DNA from: Actinomycetes bacterium
Lineage (GTDB): Bacteria; Actinomycetota; Humimicrobiia; JAHJRV01
Assembly: GCA_030612085.1 (NCBI GenBank)
Contig: JAUWOM010000069.1
Span: forward strand, 1-5,919
Direction of reading: 5' to 3'
DNA: 5,919 nt
Shown here: piece by piece, positions 4,890-5,919 of the stretch
Layout: every line of letters begins with the position of its first letter
Numbering within the stretch: the first letter of the stretch is position 1
Notes under the pieces: model-generated
Databases searched by the model: none
What the model was told of the DNA's origin: nothing
What the model saw: the letters and a program-made list of their open reading frames with translations, nothing else
Position numbers and translations under genes: made by a program

Positions 4890-5919
4890 TCTCTGAAAAA
4901 TACATCTGAAAAATAATAGATGTTATCTACCTTATCTAATATTTCTTTCTTTATTAAAAGTCTAATTGAGGTTTGTACTGTTGATAAGGCACCTAAATCA
5001 TTCATTTTTATAAATTCCTGTGAATAGATTCGCTTACCTCCATGCATAGCTATAGCTTTAAGAATTTGACGCTGAGTGAGTGGTAAACTATCCCAGATTG
5101 TAAGATAAAAAGGAGTTTCTTCAATTATAATCCTTTCAAGAGTAGGCTGAACATTTTCAGTATTTATCTTTTTTGTATCGAAATATAGATCCCATAATTT
5201 ATGACAGAGAAATTGCGCATTATAAGGATAATTGTCAACTATATCGAGAACCTTATCAATTGCTCCTGGCTTAAGAATAAATCCAGTTTTTAAGAATTTT
5301 TGCTCTAAGAATTCTTTAAATTCACCTCTTGGTATTTTTCCTAAATTTAATATTCTTCCCATTTTATAAAAAGCTCTACTTTTATTAGAGACCATATCAT
5401 ATAAAATATGTTTTTTAGAACCAGCAAAAAGATAACCAACTCTTTTATGATGTTGAAAATTAGCTCTCATAATTTTTTCAATATCTTCACCATCAAAATT
5501 CCTTATTTCTTGAAATTCATCAAAAGCAATTACAATTTTCTTTCTTTTTTTATTTGCTATTTGTTCAGGAAGATTACAGATTTCATCTAAAAATCTTAAA
5601 ATGTCTTTTTTAAGTGGTGTATATTCAATTCCAATGATTGGTCTACCATTATGACCAATTGTAATTTTAGGTCGCAATGTAGGAAGAATATCTCTAAGCA
5701 ATTTTATTACTCTATCTAATTTAGATTCCATTGCATTTGCAATTTCTCCGGCATATATTTCTATAAACTTATTTAAAGAAGTAGCTTTATAAAGGTCGAT
5801 ATAAATAGTGTACAAACCTGCGACCTTTATTTTTTCAAGGACATTTATAATAAGTGAAGTCTTACCATATTTTCTAGGTGAAATAAGAAATACCCGCTCA
5901 CCATCTTTCAGGTCTTGGA
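4868..5919 (-). CDS. Archaeal-type ATPase (COG1672-like, P-loop plus C-terminal winged helix), 5' end beyond the window
   Basis: Predicted P-loop ATPase of the archaeal-ATPase group, related to STAND NTPases; function unknown. The frame stays open to the right edge, so the TTG at 5815 is not the start: the 34 codons before it encode the Walker A motif SPRKYGKTSL (visible residues 13-22, K19, T20). The first position is S rather than G. Of 349 visible residues, Walker B is KIVIAFDEFQEI (D133, E134), followed by the family's sensor stretch GYLFAGSKKH at 161-170, then NYPYNAQFLCHKLWDLY (about 229-245). The last 70 residues, from LTQRQILKAIAMHGG to the end, look like a winged helix, usual here and possibly for DNA or partner binding. 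A short N-terminal part is missing. It overlaps the THEP1 gene by 22 bases, so the two are probably co-transcribed. No transmembrane segment is seen. Confidence 0.87.
   Translation of the reverse strand, partial: QDLKDGERVFLISPRKYGKTSLIINVLEKIKVAGLYTIYIDLYKATSLNKFIEIYAGEIANAMESKLDRVIKLLRDILPTLRPKITIGHNGRPIIGIEYTPLKKDILRFLDEICNLPEQIANKKRKKIVIAFDEFQEIRNFDGEDIEKIMRANFQHHKRVGYLFAGSKKHILYDMVSNKSRAFYKMGRILNLGKIPRGEFKEFLEQKFLKTGFILKPGAIDKVLDIVDNYPYNAQFLCHKLWDLYFDTKKINTENVQPTLERIIIEETPFYLTIWDSLPLTQRQILKAIAMHGGKRIYSQEFIKMNDLGALSTVQTSIRLLIKKEILDKVDNIYYFSDVFFREWVRLRI

Noticed and set aside
5408..5590. 60-codon open frame on the + strand inside the right-hand ATPase gene
   Set aside because: It is antisense to the Walker B region of a confident gene; Phe/Ile/Ser-rich translation without a domain.

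Overview
The window is AT-rich DNA (roughly 30% G+C by eye) that reads as bacterial. It uses TGA as a stop, has a Shine-Dalgarno site (AAAGGA) before the peptidase gene and a sigma70-type TTGACA-N17-TAAAAT promoter candidate. The gene families (COG1078-type HD phosphohydrolase, THEP1 NTPase, archaeal-type ATPase, AAA/DUF4143 ATPase) and the two intergenic repeat types suggest an uncultured or thermophile-related bacterial lineage. The phylum cannot be fixed from this sequence.

Layout. On the + strand: an HD-domain phosphohydrolase whose start lies off the left edge (1-1377); a 298-base intergenic region at about 11% G+C holding hairpins, a promoter candidate and a long G/C-free leader; an AAA+ ATPase with a DUF4143/PD-(D/E)XK-like C-terminus (1676-2845); a cloverleaf-like palindromic repeat (2857-2914); and an M20 metallo-hydrolase (2970-4301). 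On the - strand, converging on the peptidase: a DEAD-end pair formed by an archaeal-type ATPase whose start lies off the right edge (4868-5919) and a THEP1 nucleoside-triphosphatase (4353-4889). Those two overlap by 22 bases and are probably one transcript. A 73-base element with imperfect terminal inverted repeats lies between the convergent genes and supplies the stop codon of both.

How the genes work together. Only the ATPase-THEP1 pair is clearly a transcriptional unit. The HD enzyme probably acts on nucleotides and the M20 enzyme probably hydrolyses an amide or peptide bond. No shared pathway can be read from the window. The DUF4143 ATPase sits between a very AT-rich leader and a repeat, and uses some CGN arginine codons that are rare in its two + strand neighbours, so it may be an accessory gene. 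I did not find convincing evidence of a new multi-gene system. The most interesting structure is in the two intergenic repeats. Two gene models needed extension to the window edges, which recovers an HD-family N-terminus and a Walker A motif, and the peptidase start was moved downstream.
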